NCBI RefSeq assembly: GCF_032362555.1
Contig: NC_083523.1
Location: 6,547,501-6,611,500 of the forward strand
Direction: 5' to 3'
From: Amyelois transitella
Taxonomy: Eukaryota; Arthropoda; Insecta; Lepidoptera; Pyralidae
Length of the DNA stretch: 64,000 bases
Shown: one piece after another, positions 23,369-35,014 of the stretch
Numbering within the stretch: the stretch's first letter is position 1
How the letters are laid out: each line of letters starts with the position of its first letter
Notes under the pieces: model-generated
Database searches by the model: none
What the model saw: only the letters and a program-made list of their open reading frames with translations
What the model was told of the DNA's origin: nothing
Translations under genes and position numbers: made by a program

Positions 23369-24812
23369 CCTAATACATGTACGAAATAACTAGAAAATCA
23401 ACTTTTAAAAGCATTCATACGATTTATAGTCGCATTATAACCACTTTCGTATACAAATTAAGGGTTTGCGTTTGTAATGTATAATTGTCAAATAAATGTT
23501 AAATAGATTAGATATATTGTTCAAATAAATATTGTTCTGTAAGGAAATTTACCTTTGATGTGGGTACATTTTAATTTTTATTTCGTTTTTTTTTGTGTTT
23601 AATAATAAACCAAAATAAACTTACATAAAATTGAACAAAGTACTAAAGTAAATATTATGTGATTTAACATCTTTGTTATTTTGTAACTCAATAAAACCAC
23701 AGACTATTATTTGGTGTTCTTTATTTATCATTTTGGAACGAAGATCTCGATTTAGGCAATTCTTTTTCTCTATAGTGATTATGAAATATCAAAAACTAAT
23801 CTTATTCCATTACGAATCCTATACCGACACACTATTTAGTGCAGTAATAACTTTTTATTCAACTGACTATGGTCTTCATGAGTAGGTATTATATCATCTC
23901 CATCCTAGAATAATTATCACTTGATAACATATATAGATAGGTATTATGATGACATACAATTATTTTTTAGAAACGATGAGTCAACGCCATCATCATTTTA
24001 TATTTACTACGTAATCTCTTTCAAATTGAAACCTACATTTATACACCAGAATTGACCTTTAGCTGTTAATTAATTCCCATATTTTCCACAGTGATTGAAA
24101 ACAGATATTGAAATTAAATCGATCCTTTAGTGTATCAGTTGGTTACTGTCATTTTAATGAATCATTATATAATATTTATAGATCATTAAATAAGTGTTAT
24201 GGAGAAATATGGAACCGGGGTCAGGAGTCACCAGTGCACCGAGCTTTATTTCGACACGACTTGTTAGTTAACCGCAAATAAAGAGAGTAACAGATGTGGC
24301 AATTCGGTATAAATAAATAAAAATACTAGAGTTATAATTTCATTGATTTGATTATTGATGGATAAACATTATTTTTTTTTAATGTGATCTGTGAATGTTA
24401 TGAAGGTATAGCTTAAGTCTTATCTTCTGTCAGTTTTAATTCAATTCATTATTTGTGTCTATGGTCTTATAAAGCTCAAAATATTTTACAATATCTAGTT
24501 GGTGGACCTCACAATAAGAAAAAGAAGGAAAATCCCTTATCATAGTTCGTTTTACTTATTTACGTCTTATAAATAAATATCTAAAAATACTTTCTTAAAA
24601 TTGAATTCTATTACTCGTAATATAATATTATTTTTCGCATACTAACAAAACGAAAAATAAATAAGATAAATATCTGTATCTTAGTTAGTTTATTTAAAAC
24701 GCCTATGGCCCTAAATAACAGTTATTGCACTAAAAGTCACAAATAGCTTAGATTGGATAAAGTTTAAGTAGAGTACCTACCTGTTTAAGGTATTTACATA
24801 CATACATACATA
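23369..24812. other. AT-rich DNA with no feature recognised
   Basis: Very AT-rich sequence. The 70-codon frame at 23673-23885 has no recognisable domain. Confidence 0.4.
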
Positions 24813-24872
24813 CACAGCTCGTTCCTAGAGGCATATGTACGTAGGTACATACACCTCTAGGTACGAGCTGTG
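24813..24872. repeat. Hairpin with 19-bp arms
   Basis: Arms at 24813-24831 and 24854-24872 are complementary except for one pair. The 22-base loop itself is partly self-complementary. A CATA repeat precedes it. Confidence 0.85.
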
Positions 24873-24939
24873 ATTTAAATGAAATGTTTTTTATTTGCTT
24901 TTCATTTTTGAAAATCCATAAATGTTTGACTTTTGAAAG

Positions 24940-25111
24940 TGTTCAGTAAGGGTCCAATTAAATAAAAATACCGTGTCCTAGGCGAACTAAAAAAGAAAAA
25001 TTTATTCCTCCATCTTACCAACTAATAACAAAGATAAAAAACCATAGCAACCGAACAATGCCAAAAATCAAAAGAGTCCATAAACTTACAACAAAACTTT
25101 ATGCTTGGACA
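24940..25111 (-). repeat. 3' LTR of the BEL/Pao element
   Basis: Runs on the plus strand from TGTTCAGTAAGGGTCCAATT to ATGCTTGGACA. It differs from the other LTR at two bases (G/T near 24974 and C/G near 25021). Confidence 0.93.
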
Positions 25112-25122
25112 TTCCGCCCACC
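25112..25122 (-). other. Polypurine tract of the BEL/Pao element
   Basis: On the minus strand GGTGGGCGGAA abuts the 3' LTR, the expected place for the plus-strand primer of reverse transcription. Confidence 0.75.
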
Positions 25123-25334
25123 ATGGACATTATGTCCATAAAACAATGAATGAGATTTTAAAAACATTCACTATGCTATCTTTAAACTTAATGTTTTACT
25201 TAACTAAAATCAAATCTTCATAAATGTAACGAAAGTAAAAATAACAAAAAGAAACTAACCTACTAATTCATAAGAAAAGGTTAATAGAAGTGCATGTGTA
25301 TCAGTGTAAATGATAAAAAAAATACCACAAATTT

Positions 25335-26537
25335 CTATTTAGCTATAGGTAAAATACACAACTTTGAGACGGGTCTCTTAATTATATTCCCTTTACATTT
25401 TAAAGTAACAACACGCGTAATCTTATCCAACCCAGGGTGCTTTTGAGTTATAACTCCATACAACCATCTCGCAGGGGGAAGATCATCTTCCTTTACTAGT
25501 ACTATATCACCAATATTTGGTTCTGGCGTTTGATAACTCCATTTGTACCGATGTAAAAATTGTGTAAGATACTCCTGAGACCACCTTCGCCAAAAATCTT
25601 GTACCATACGTTGCATAAACTGCCATCGTTTCAAGCTAGTCATGTTTGACGTTTCAAAGTTTGCATCTGGTACAAGTACTAATGGTTCCCCAATCAAGAA
25701 GTGACCTGGTGTTAAAGGCTCGGGATCATCAGCCGATGAGCTTAAGCTTGATAATGGACGCGAATTAAGACAAGCCTCAATTTGAGATAAGAGAGTGCTC
25801 ATTTCTTCAAAAGTAAGTGTAGAAGTTCCGATTATCCGTCTAAGGTGATATTTAGTGGATTTTACGCCAGCCTCCCATAGTCCTCCAAAGTTGGGGGAAT
25901 GCGGTGGGATAAAATGCCATTCAGTACCATTTGTAGATAACCAATTCGCTATTTCTGGCAGTAATCTAGACTTTTCTGCAAATAATAAGGACTTCAATTC
26001 ACGTTCTGCACCCACAAAATTTGTACCATTATCACTAAAGAGCTCTGCGCAATGTCCTCTTCTAGCTACGAATCTTTTAAAGGCAGCAATGAATCCTTGA
26101 GCAGTAAGGTCACTTACTACTTCTAGATGGATTGCTCTAGTCACCATGCAGATGAATAAACAAATATACCCTTTATATGCATGATGACCACGCCCTTTGG
26201 ACGTTCTTATAGCAATAGGACCAGCATAGTCGACGCCACTTCTTTTGAAAGGTCTCATTGGTGTAACTCTGGCTGTTGGCAATTGTCCCATCAGTTGCTC
26301 TCTACGTTGACTTGCATATCGAATACAAATAACACAATTGCGAATATAATGCTTTACTTGGTTTTTAGCGTCAATAACCCAGTATTTTGTTCTAAGATGA
26401 TTGATCATAATTTGAATACCCCCGTGAATAGTTCGTTCGTGCGTATCCTTTATAATTAAGTTTGTTAAATGAGCTTTAGCCGGAAGAATGATTGGATGTC
26501 TTTTATTTACGTTCAAGAAAGTAGCTGTTCTATCCAA
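25335..26537 (-). pseudogene. int: BEL/Pao integrase segment of Pol
   Basis: 400 codons from an internal Met. Homologous sequence (LDDDGLLRVGGRLDR) continues upstream of that Met to about 26600 in the same frame, so it is not an independent start. Features in order: zinc-binding residues HERTIHGG and CVIC; the integrase core with Asp in GVDYAGP, Asp in FSDNGTNF and Glu in GGLWEAGVKS, all three catalytic acids present; and a C-terminal domain with DIVLVKEDDLPPARW. It would join retrotransposon cDNA to the host chromosome. It is separated from the RT frame by a frame change at the deletion, so it cannot be made as part of Pol from this copy. Confidence 0.92.
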
Positions 26538-26607
26538 CCGCCCACCAACACGTAAAAGTCCATCATCGTCAAGGTAAGGATTTAACGGTTTAAGTTTGCT
26601 TTTTGTT

Positions 26608-28758
26608 TTAACTGTTCCTATTATCTTTTATTTGCTCTTTCATACTTTTATCTCCAAGTTTTTCTTCGTTTTCTATCCACTTCATTAGATTTTTATCATT
26701 GCTTGTCCACTTTTGTAATTCAAACCCTCCTTTTCTAAGCAATTGTTTCATTTCAGTATATAGCTGTTGACCTTCTATAAAATTTTCACATCCTGACATC
26801 AAATCATCAACATAAAAGTCTGACAACACTTTTTTTGCAGCTATTGGGAAATGAACACCCTCGTCATAAGCTACTTGACGTAATGAGCGAATTGCTAAAT
26901 ATGGAGCTGACGATGTACCAAATGTAACTGTCAAAAGTCGATAATGTTGCACCTCAGAAGCAGAATCTTCACGCCAAAGAATACGCTGAAAATCAACATC
27001 TTCTGAAGATACACGAACTTGACGATACATCTTCACAATATCAGAAGAAATACATACAGGATGTGCCCGCCATCTCATTAAAATATGTCTCAAGGCATCC
27101 TGTAATGTGGGACCAACCAATAAGTCTTGATTTAAAGAAACACCGTTGGATCCTGGGAACGATGCGTCAAAGACAATACGTACTTTTGTTGTACTTCTAT
27201 CGTTGCGCACCACAGCAAAATGTGGTAAATAAAAACCTTTGGAGCTTTTATGTTCTTCAGGTGGAATAATCTCCATATGATTTAGACTTAGATATTCAGC
27301 AAATACCTCTGCATATTTTTCTTTCAAATCTTTCTCCTTGTCTAATTTACGTTCTAATGAATATAATCTTCTAAGTGCTATTTCTTTTGAGTTTCCATTT
27401 AAGCATTGTGGACTGTATTCTTTGAATGGCAGCTTTACTATATAACGACCAAAAGAATCCCTTTTAGTCGTGCTTGAATATATTGATTCACATAGCTGTT
27501 CCTCTTCCGTTAAATGTTTCTTTGCTTTAACTAACGAAGGTTCGGCTTCTATTTCAAAAAATTTCCTCAAAAGCTTATCATCTTCTTCTATCTGAACATG
27601 CATAGTTACATTTGTATTACAAATAATCGTCCCAACATCTTCACCTTCATCAGTTTCTCCGGATATTATCCATCCCAGAGATGTATTTTGCGCTATAAGG
27701 CAACTGTTCGAATCTTTAACTAGGCCCTGCTTTATAATTTGACTGTACACCTTTGCACTGAGCAAAAGATCAATTTTATTGGGAGTAGCAAAGGTAGGGT
27801 CAGCCAACGACAATTGTGTAAACTTTGGACACAATTGAACTGCCACTTTCTTACTAGGAAGACAGTTGGTCAGTTTGTCTAACACATGAGCTTTTACTCG
27901 AACAACAAAATTGGTATCAAGAAGTGATTGCAATTGGATAAAAACTATATACTTAGAAACCACTGAAGGGCTCCTGTCACTTCCTAATACCGAAACATTA
28001 CTTTTGCTTGCAATTTTCTTCAGTCCAAGTAATTGAACTGCAGACTCTGTTATAAACGAAGCCTGTAAACCCTGGTCTAACATTGACCTAAAAGTAATGT
28101 TTGCTCCTGTTCGAGATTGAATTTTAACTAAAGCAGTTGCCAGCAATACCTGAGATTGAGCTTTAGAGCAACAGCCTACTACAACATCATTGGAATCGCC
28201 TTGTATGACTACTGAGGACACAGCTTCGGCCCCATCCGATTGATTGGTATTTGTATCGCTTGAGTCATCAATCGACGGGACTGCTGAATTGGAATGAAGT
28301 AGAGAATGATGTTTCCTGGAACATATTCGGCATCTAGTTGACATGCGACATGAAACTACGGAATGGCGTGGACCTAAACAGTTAAAGCATAAACCCTGGT
28401 TTTGGACAAAATTGCGACGTGTATCGACATCATCCCTCGAAAACTTTTGGCATGTATATAATTTATGGTTTTCGGTACAATATGGACAACTTAAGGTAGT
28501 GGTGACATGAAGAGCTTTAACATTGTTAAAAGAGTTACGGCTGAATGTCTTATTAACACTATTTTTACTATTTAAAAACTCGAATGCGTGAAATCTGTTC
28601 TCTAAAAACTGTTGAAACAGATTCCACGATGGCAATTCTTGAGATGAGCTACTGACAGCTAATTCCCACTGTTTTCTAGTTTCTATATCTAACTTTAAAC
28701 TTAAAATATATATTACCATTATATCCCATTCTTTTACATTAATACCTAATTGTTTCAA
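26608..28758 (-). pseudogene. pol: BEL/Pao Gag C-terminus, protease and reverse transcriptase
   Basis: 716 codons from the first Met, but the frame opens further upstream, near 28826. In order: the rest of Gag; three Cys/His clusters (CPYCTENHKLYTC, CFNCLGPRHSVVSC and CRICSRKHHSLLH), the nucleic-acid-binding knuckles; and a protease segment around SMLDQGLQASFITES, which carries Asp-Gln-Gly where aspartic proteases usually have Asp-Ser/Thr-Gly. The reverse transcriptase follows, with SSDIVKMYRQV and the catalytic FYVDDLMSG. The frame runs past the RT thumb (GGFELQKWTSN) and stops at 26608. RNase H is absent, so RT runs straight into a deletion junction. Confidence 0.9.
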
Positions 28759-28813
28759 AGCATTAAGACATTCATTACTTGTGTCTAATAATTCTTTTAA
28801 GGCACTCGATGAC

Positions 28814-29467
28814 TCAACAGTAATGTTTTTTTTGACTCATAAATCGCGACAAAATACAACTAGCCAAGTACTTTTTATTGTTATATCTGTTTTCTAATTT
28901 GTTCCAACATATCATATAATTTTCCCCGGTAATAGGCACATGCCGTAGCAGCTGCTCTGCTCCACCTGATAAGTGGCTCTTAAGATAGTGAAGTTTCTGC
29001 ACTTCATCGAGTGTCTTATTGTTATGAATTAGCGAAACAAATAAGTTATAAAAGCTAGTCCATTCCGAATACTGGCCGCTAAAAATTGGTAACGAAATTT
29101 TGGGTAACTTTATATTGGAAACATGTTGAGAGGCATCGGACATCTCATTATCTGATATACTTGCGTAATTATTTTTCAACGTGCACAGCATTTCTTTTAA
29201 ATCCGATTTATATTCAATGTAAACATCTTCAGTTGACGAATACAAATCTTGAGTGTGATAATCAGATTCTTCAAACTCATTTGGTTTACACTCTTCAATT
29301 ATTCTTCTATGGGTGGAATAAAAAGATGACCACAATGTATCAAGAATCTCTAGTCTCGTCTCCACATAAGAGCTGGTAAGTCTATCCTTGGGAGTCTTTT
29401 TAAAATTACGCCTTGCTTTAGAGAGACTAGAAATAGTATCATACTGAAGCTTAAACAACGAACTCAT
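28814..29467 (-). pseudogene. gag: BEL/Pao Gag, N-terminal part
   Basis: 217 codons begin MSSLFKLQYDTISSLSKARR. About residues 115-200 match the retrotransposon Gag domain typical of BEL elements, with LPKISLPIFSGQYSEWTSFY and the LHYLKSHLSGGAEQLLRHVP stretch. Gag would form the particle that houses the RNA. The frame ends early at TGA just after a run of eight T (28826-28833 on the plus strand). The downstream half of gag continues in another frame, so a one-base change in this run probably broke it. A sequencing error in the homopolymer is the alternative. Confidence 0.85.
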
Positions 29468-29720
29468 CTTATATGTGCACTTTTAGACAATCTCTATAGG
29501 TATATATTATTTTCCCCTTTATAGAAGATTCAAGATACAGATTACTTACAGATTTGTCACCACATTAAATAAAACTGCATTTTCTATCGGTTGATAAGTA
29601 TTGATACCTTCACGCTTTGATGATATAAAACACATCTGTTTCATTGGGTTCATGCTATGAAGCAATAGTGAAATATCCGCCATTAGATGCTTCCGTATGT
29701 CGCTTGCGGAACTAGGCCGC
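29468..29720 (-). other. BEL/Pao leader between primer-binding site and gag
   Basis: Non-coding AT-rich leader of about 250 bp. No feature beyond its position is seen. Confidence 0.6.
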
Positions 29721-29738
29721 AATCCGGCGATAGGACCA
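29721..29738 (-). other. Candidate primer-binding site
   Basis: The minus strand directly after the 5' LTR begins TGGTCCTATCGCCGGATT. The plus strand therefore looks like a tRNA 3' end finishing in ACCA. I could not assign the tRNA. Confidence 0.6.
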
Positions 29739-29910
29739 TGTTCAGTAAGGGTCCAATTAAATAAAAATACCGTTTCCTAGGCGAACTAAAAAAGAAAAAT
29801 TTATTCCTCCATCTTACCAAGTAATAACAAAGATAAAAAACCATAGCAACCGAACAATGCCAAAAATCAAAAGAGTCCATAAACTTACAACAAAACTTTA
29901 TGCTTGGACA
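29739..29910 (-). repeat. 5' LTR of the BEL/Pao element
   Basis: Same 172-bp sequence as the left LTR apart from two substitutions, followed directly by the target duplication GAAAG. Confidence 0.93.
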
Positions 29911-29915
29911 GAAAG

Positions 29916-30900
29916 GCTTATACTTTACTAACTTCTTTGATGTTTAACGGCAGTTACAAATATTGACAAGTTTTAAGTTCTTATTGTTTTATTTCCACGT
30001 GTGTTACTAGCTTACATTGTCACAGTTTTCTGAACTTACGTAACTAATGCTAGCCTATTAACTGTTATGTTTATTAACTGAAAAGTGATAAATAAAATGA
30101 TGGTGTACATTATTTTCTTTTTAATAAAAATACTGGTTGGTTGAAGTTAAAAAATGTAAAATCTAAAGAGATAGTCACTTAAGTTTTTTCTATTTAATTA
30201 ATGACAGATTATCAACATATTGCCTCTTAGAGACCAATTAATAACAAACTCTCTCTATATCTTCACATTTCATTAAACATAGGTGTTTTGGATATGTTAT
30301 TTATTTATTTGAAGGTATTGCCCAAAAAAAATTACAAAATTCGGGCTAAATGCCGTTTGGCATTCTCGCATTTCTTGATAGTTGAAATATGATTCTATAT
30401 AACACAGCTAGAATGGATCCATTATAAGACTCATCTTTACAACTAAGAATTCTGATTAAAAAGTAACCTTTAATTAAATCATTTAGGAGCTACAATGAAT
30501 GACACAGACACACCCTTGAAACTTGTTCTACAATTTTGTATGCTTGCAATAATAAATTAACACTGTTCTACATTAAAACTAGCAATAACAATGACAAACA
30601 GGGTAATATCCAGGTATAAATGAAGTTAGCACGTGGTTTTATTAATGTTATTAATTGCTTCGTTATCTTGGCCCTCCACTTAGATTAATTATCAGTTATG
30701 TTGCTGTGGAGACAAGAAATTGATAGTTCTGCGTTGATTATGAAATTGGCACGTTTGAAATTAGTTCGACTAGGATTGTAAATAATAAGTGTCTCAGTTA
30801 ATCACTTTACTTACAATTAGTGTTATGTTTGTACGATAAAATAATCACCTCGATTAGGTATTCATAATTAACCTATTAAGTCTATATTACCTGTACGTAG
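29916..30900. other. AT-rich DNA without recognised features
   Basis: Low GC. No repeat of the four local groups and no plausible coding frame. Confidence 0.4.
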
Positions 30901-30990
30901 GAAGTACGGAGGGATCGTGGCAAGTGGAAAGAGGTAGTCTCTGCCTACCCCTCCGGGAAAGAGGCGTGATTTTATGTATGTATGTATGTA
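30901..30990 (+). pseudogene. LINE ORF2 C-terminal remnant with TATG tail
   Basis: 30901-30969 reads EVRRDRGKWKEVVSAYPSGK then EA and a stop, followed by GATTTTATGTATGTATGTATGT. The open frame directly before a microsatellite tail suggests the last codons of a LINE reverse-transcriptase ORF. The LINE clade was not determined. Confidence 0.65.
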
Positions 30991-31109
30991 CCTGTACGTC
31001 CAGCATCCATAGATTCAATCAATCGGTAAAAGTGCCAGACTAAAAATGACCAATGCTCAGGTTAAATGCTTGCCGCGATGATGTACCAATCACACTCTTC
31101 TGAATTTTC

Positions 31110-31345
31110 TACATTTATTTGAAGGGAAACCATCGTGAGGAATCATGCACATTTTGGCAACTGGATGCACAACCATGATTTAATAAGAGTAAGGTTGCTT
31201 TGCAAATGTTATGGAGGGCAGACGGAAGTCACTTCGTGTAAAAACTCAACTAGTGTAGTAATCGTGGTTATTGGCTCACCCTGGGCTCCTCTCTGGAGAC
31301 CCAAGGCGGCGACTGACGCCAGTAGAATGATGCGAAATGAAATAG
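31110..31345 (+). mobile_element. SINE family C body
   Basis: Contains AACCATCGTGAGGAATCATG, GGCAACTGGATG and GGAAGTCACTTCGTGTAAAA, shared with the fuller copy at 59473. Confidence 0.65.
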
Positions 31346-31865
31346 TTTGATTCTAACTCTCTTAGAGGTTAAGAAAATAAATAGGTATATTAACAATTTA
31401 AATTTGTAATTTATTCCACTACACCGCCCTGTTTAACCCTGTATATCTTTTCCTTTAGACAGATCACGTTCAAACCTATCCACTTTCCAAACATTAGTTA
31501 GTTAACCCTAACGTACGTCCACTGATGTCCACAACTTGCCTCTAACAGAAATCGTATACAATCTCACAGCAAATAAAAAAGTAAGACTGAGCGCCCCGTG
31601 TTCATTAACCCAACGAAAATTTAAATAAATAAAATAACAAATTATTATTTTGTACATATATACATCACACATCACATCACATCTATATCTCTTGTGGGGT
31701 TCTTTTTTACATGCCTTTTATTTGTATAGAGTTATTGTCTTTTCTTTTTCTTAAACTGACACTTGACAGATTTACCTTAGCTCAGTATCTTTAGCTTTAA
31801 GTTACTAAAACAAAATCTCACACATGCTGGCTACATGTGAACAAATAATCATTTACTTCTACTTT

Positions 31866-32105
31866 CTTACGGTGAGGTAAAACATTGTGAGGAAACCAGC
31901 ACATTCAGGCAACTGCGTGTGTAACCATGATCGAATCAATACGGGTTAGGTTTAGTTTAACCTGCAAAGGTTGCGGAAGTCAAATGTGAGTCGCTTCGTT
32001 AAAAATCTGACTCACCCAATCTAGGATCCGTGGTCAAAAGCATAACCCGGGTTCCTCTCCAGAGTGGTGAGGATGCAACCGGGACTAAAGCTAGGAGCGA
32101 GATGA
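31866..32105 (+). mobile_element. SINE family C body
   Basis: From TTACGGTGAGGTAAAACATT through GGCAACTGCGTGTGTAACCA to GAGGATGCAACCGGGACTAA. Confidence 0.7.
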
Positions 32106-32458
32106 ATCATTTACTTCCAGGTTAGTCAGTTTAGAGTCTCTATTGTAAAAAAACTTATAATGATGATCTTCGTCGGCGTCTTTATTTTTTATACAGTCAA
32201 AGTATACAATTGGCGAACTGAGATGTTGCGACATACGATTTTATGGCGGGCACTGCGTTTATTTCGTCTTGAATGTCCGTGCCCTTCGACGTTAGTTCAT
32301 TTGGTTTTGTTGATAGCCGACTTTACTTATTTATTTTATTGAATAATTTTTGTCACAATAAATTAGTCAAGATTTTGCTTGCAGGAATTAATTATGAGAT
32401 CAGATTAGATATGTGATTTTTACACTATGTTTAAATTTCGTCGTTAGTTGTCGAATTG

Positions 32459-32687
32459 GAAATAAATAAATAAATATATAGGAACGGGATTAATTACGAG
32501 ACAAAGTAAGCCTCGATGTAAGTTCGAAACTTGTGTAACAGATACTAACTCAACGATACTATATTTTATGATATATATTTTAAGACCCAGGCAAACAAAT
32601 AAAGTTTGTTTCCCATCATGCCCTGGCAAGGATTTGAATCTGCGACCTCCGGTGTCACAGATAAGCGCACTACCGCTGCAGCGCCCC
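32459..32687 (-). mobile_element. SINE family B copy
   Basis: Antisense, from an AAATAAATAAAT tail to the tRNA-like head GCGCACTACCGCTGCAGCGC. Confidence 0.85.
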
Positions 32688-32689
32688 AA

Positions 32690-33180
32690 AAGAACATAAG
32701 TTTTTTGAAAACTTGAGCCACTTAAATGTTTGCTATTTCTTTTATTTTAAAATAAAAAGAAAACCAGGTATTGAAAAATTGAATGACTATCTGTCCAATA
32801 TTTAATTTGTTTTAAAAGGAATTCCACGTGATTATATATACATATATTTTTCCCATAAGAATAACCAAAACAAGTACACAAATCATACACAAACAAATTG
32901 CATACAAATTATGACATTGGCCGCACAAAGGGAGAAATTAACTTACCTTAAACGTTCCTTACATTAATTATAACACCTATTTTAAGTTAAAATTTACGGC
33001 GAAGTTTCTTAGGCCATTACTTTTTAATCTTTTTTGGGGTTCCTTAAAAATGATCATATTTATATAAACAGTTTTGTGTGAGTTTTATTTATTGTTAGTT
33101 TTAGATAAATTATTAAGTACTTATGTATATTATCCAAAGAACCGATTTTACATTTTATACATACAATATTATGAATTAAG
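32690..33180. other. AT-rich DNA without recognised features
   Basis: Nothing beyond base composition. Confidence 0.4.
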
Positions 33181-33189
33181 TTTCAGATA

Positions 33190-33296
33190 GTGTAGGTTGC
33201 TAGCCAATCGCCTAAATAAAAAGCAAACCGCGGCCTTTCAGTCCTTTCGAGATGTTGACTCTACATAGCCCGTACGGGAGAAAGACGTGATGACAT
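33190..33296. mobile_element. SINE family A mosaic
   Basis: An antisense piece (GGTTGCTAGCCAATCGCCTA) is joined to a sense piece (GGCCTTTCAGTCCTTTCGAG to AAGACGTGATGAC). Confidence 0.55.
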
Positions 33297-33897
33297 TATA
33301 TGCATAAAGGTGATACGAATTCTTTCTCAATCAGTCTTTCCGCGCTACTCTGCAACTGCAGTTCAATCAAGCCGTTATAAAAAAAGAAATGAAAAAAGCT
33401 GTACCTACGGAACCACACTTTATATAGATTCACCACAGACTTGGGCATTTTTTTCTGTTTTTGCAGACTCGCTCCGGTAATATTGGGTGTTTATGTTGCT
33501 ATAATTTATGGCTCCAGGCTTTCTTTTTGTTTTTAAAGGCACGTGGATTTATCGGGCAACGTTTCAATCTAAGGTTTTAGTGCTCGGTCAATATTGACGA
33601 ACTTTTGTTTTAAAAATACCAATGAAACGTTAAAGGATTGATACCTTGGTTTTTTTTCATTCGATATTTAATAAGTTATTCCAGAGATTACAATGTATCC
33701 AAAATCTTATTTGATTCTTTGAGCTACTAATGTTTTTATGAAATCATAAAAAAAAAATAGATTAAATTTTTAACTATACAGTTTTTCTCAATGGGTTTCT
33801 ATCTGTCGTAATAAGCTGATTAAGACTTCCCGGAGGTAGCAGTCTGCTTGAATTATTTTAATTTTTTATTATAAATTTTAATCATTTTTTGTACCTT

Positions 33898-33925
33898 TGG
33901 AATATGGAATATGGAATATGGAATA
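33898..33925. repeat. Tandem 7-mer (TGGAATA)4
   Basis: Four perfect copies just before a group D repeat. Confidence 0.9.
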
Positions 33926-33939
33926 AAGATTTACTACAT

Positions 33940-34113
33940 CCTACTAATATTATAAATGCGAAAGTTGGTGAATATGTCAGTATGGATGTTTGTTATTCTT
34001 TCACACAAAACTACTGAACCGATTACGATGAAATTTGGTATGTAGGTAGCTGAAGACCCAGAATAACATATATGCTACTTTTTATCCCGCAGTTCCCGCG
34101 GGAGGCCTCTAGT
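33940..34113 (-). repeat. Group D interspersed repeat
   Basis: CCTACTAATATTATAAATGC to CTCTAGT, very similar to 3454-3655. A SINE A tail starts right at its end. Confidence 0.65.
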
Positions 34114-34228
34114 ACATACATATAATCACGTCTATATCCTTTGCGGGGTAGATAAAACCAACAGTCTTGAAAAGACTGAAAGGCCACGTTCAGCTGTTTG
34201 GCTCAATGATAGAATTGAGATATCAAAT
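34114..34228 (-). mobile_element. SINE family A 3' half
   Basis: Antisense ACATACATATAATCACGTCT to ATGATAGAATTGAGAT. Confidence 0.8.
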
Positions 34229-34749
34229 TGTTAATTATCTATTCTGTTAATGAAATAAATTTTATTCAAGCATTATTATTAATTACATGAAATGTCGACA
34301 ACAACAGGTGATATCTTGTAATAAGTAGTAATCAAATTATGATAGGAAGTTTCTTCTTGTTCATAGCATATATCATTACAGCGGTATTTCCTTGTTTATT
34401 ATTCACGTTTAATTGTATGTTTCACAGATATTTTAATAAAATTATTTCTAGTTTATTTGCCCTTTAGTGGTTTTCCATCTTACAAAGCTTCAGAGAAACA
34501 GTGAGTTATAGGTTTTCACATAAAAATATATTAAGGAAAAATAAAATACAAATACGAATGTACAAAGAAGTCATTATCAATCATCAGAGATCTCTCTAAT
34601 GTATGGTACGTTTGTGTAATGTAAATTTTCTAAGTAATTAATGATTTTAATCAATAATATTCCTAACTTGGCCTATATTTGAGTCTTGTGACTCTTGTGT
34701 CTTGTAAAGAGCTGTAAAAATAAAAATGCATGTTATTAACCGATGTTAT

Positions 34750-35014
34750 TGGCGCCGTGTGGTTCTCGGCACCAATAGAAAAAGAATAGGACCACTCCAT
34801 CTCTCTCCCATGGATGTCGTAAAAGGCGACTAAAGGGTAGGCTTATAAACTTGGGATTCTTCTTTTAGGCGATGGGCTAGCAACTTGTCACTATTTGAAT
34901 CTCAATTCTATCTTAAAGCCAAAAAGCTGAACGTGGCCTATCAGTCTTTTCAACACTGTTGGCTCTGCCTACCCCGCAAGGGATATATACGTGATTATAT
35001 GTATGTATGTATGT
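34750..35014 (+). mobile_element. SINE family A, full-length
   Basis: Sense copy from GCCGTGTGGTTCTCGGCACC to GTGATTATATGTATGTATGT. A good reference for the family. ATGTTATT occurs on both sides, a possible short target duplication. Confidence 0.9.

Larger units (their letters stand above)
24940..29910 (-). mobile_element. BEL/Pao LTR retrotransposon, structurally bounded, internally deleted
   Basis: The element lies on the minus strand and is 4971 bp long. Identical-length LTRs (172 bp) begin TG and end CA. A perfect 5-bp duplication GAAAG flanks them at 24935-24939 and 29911-29915. A primer-binding candidate and a polypurine tract are in place. Gag, protease and RT, then integrase, are read in the BEL order. 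A stretch between RT and integrase that should hold RNase H is missing and gag has a frameshift, so the copy is not autonomous. Two differences between the LTRs point to a recent insertion. Confidence 0.93.

Noticed and set aside
31655..31690. CRISPR-like short repeats (ACATCAC units)
   Set aside because: A short microsatellite with no spacers, in a eukaryotic genome.
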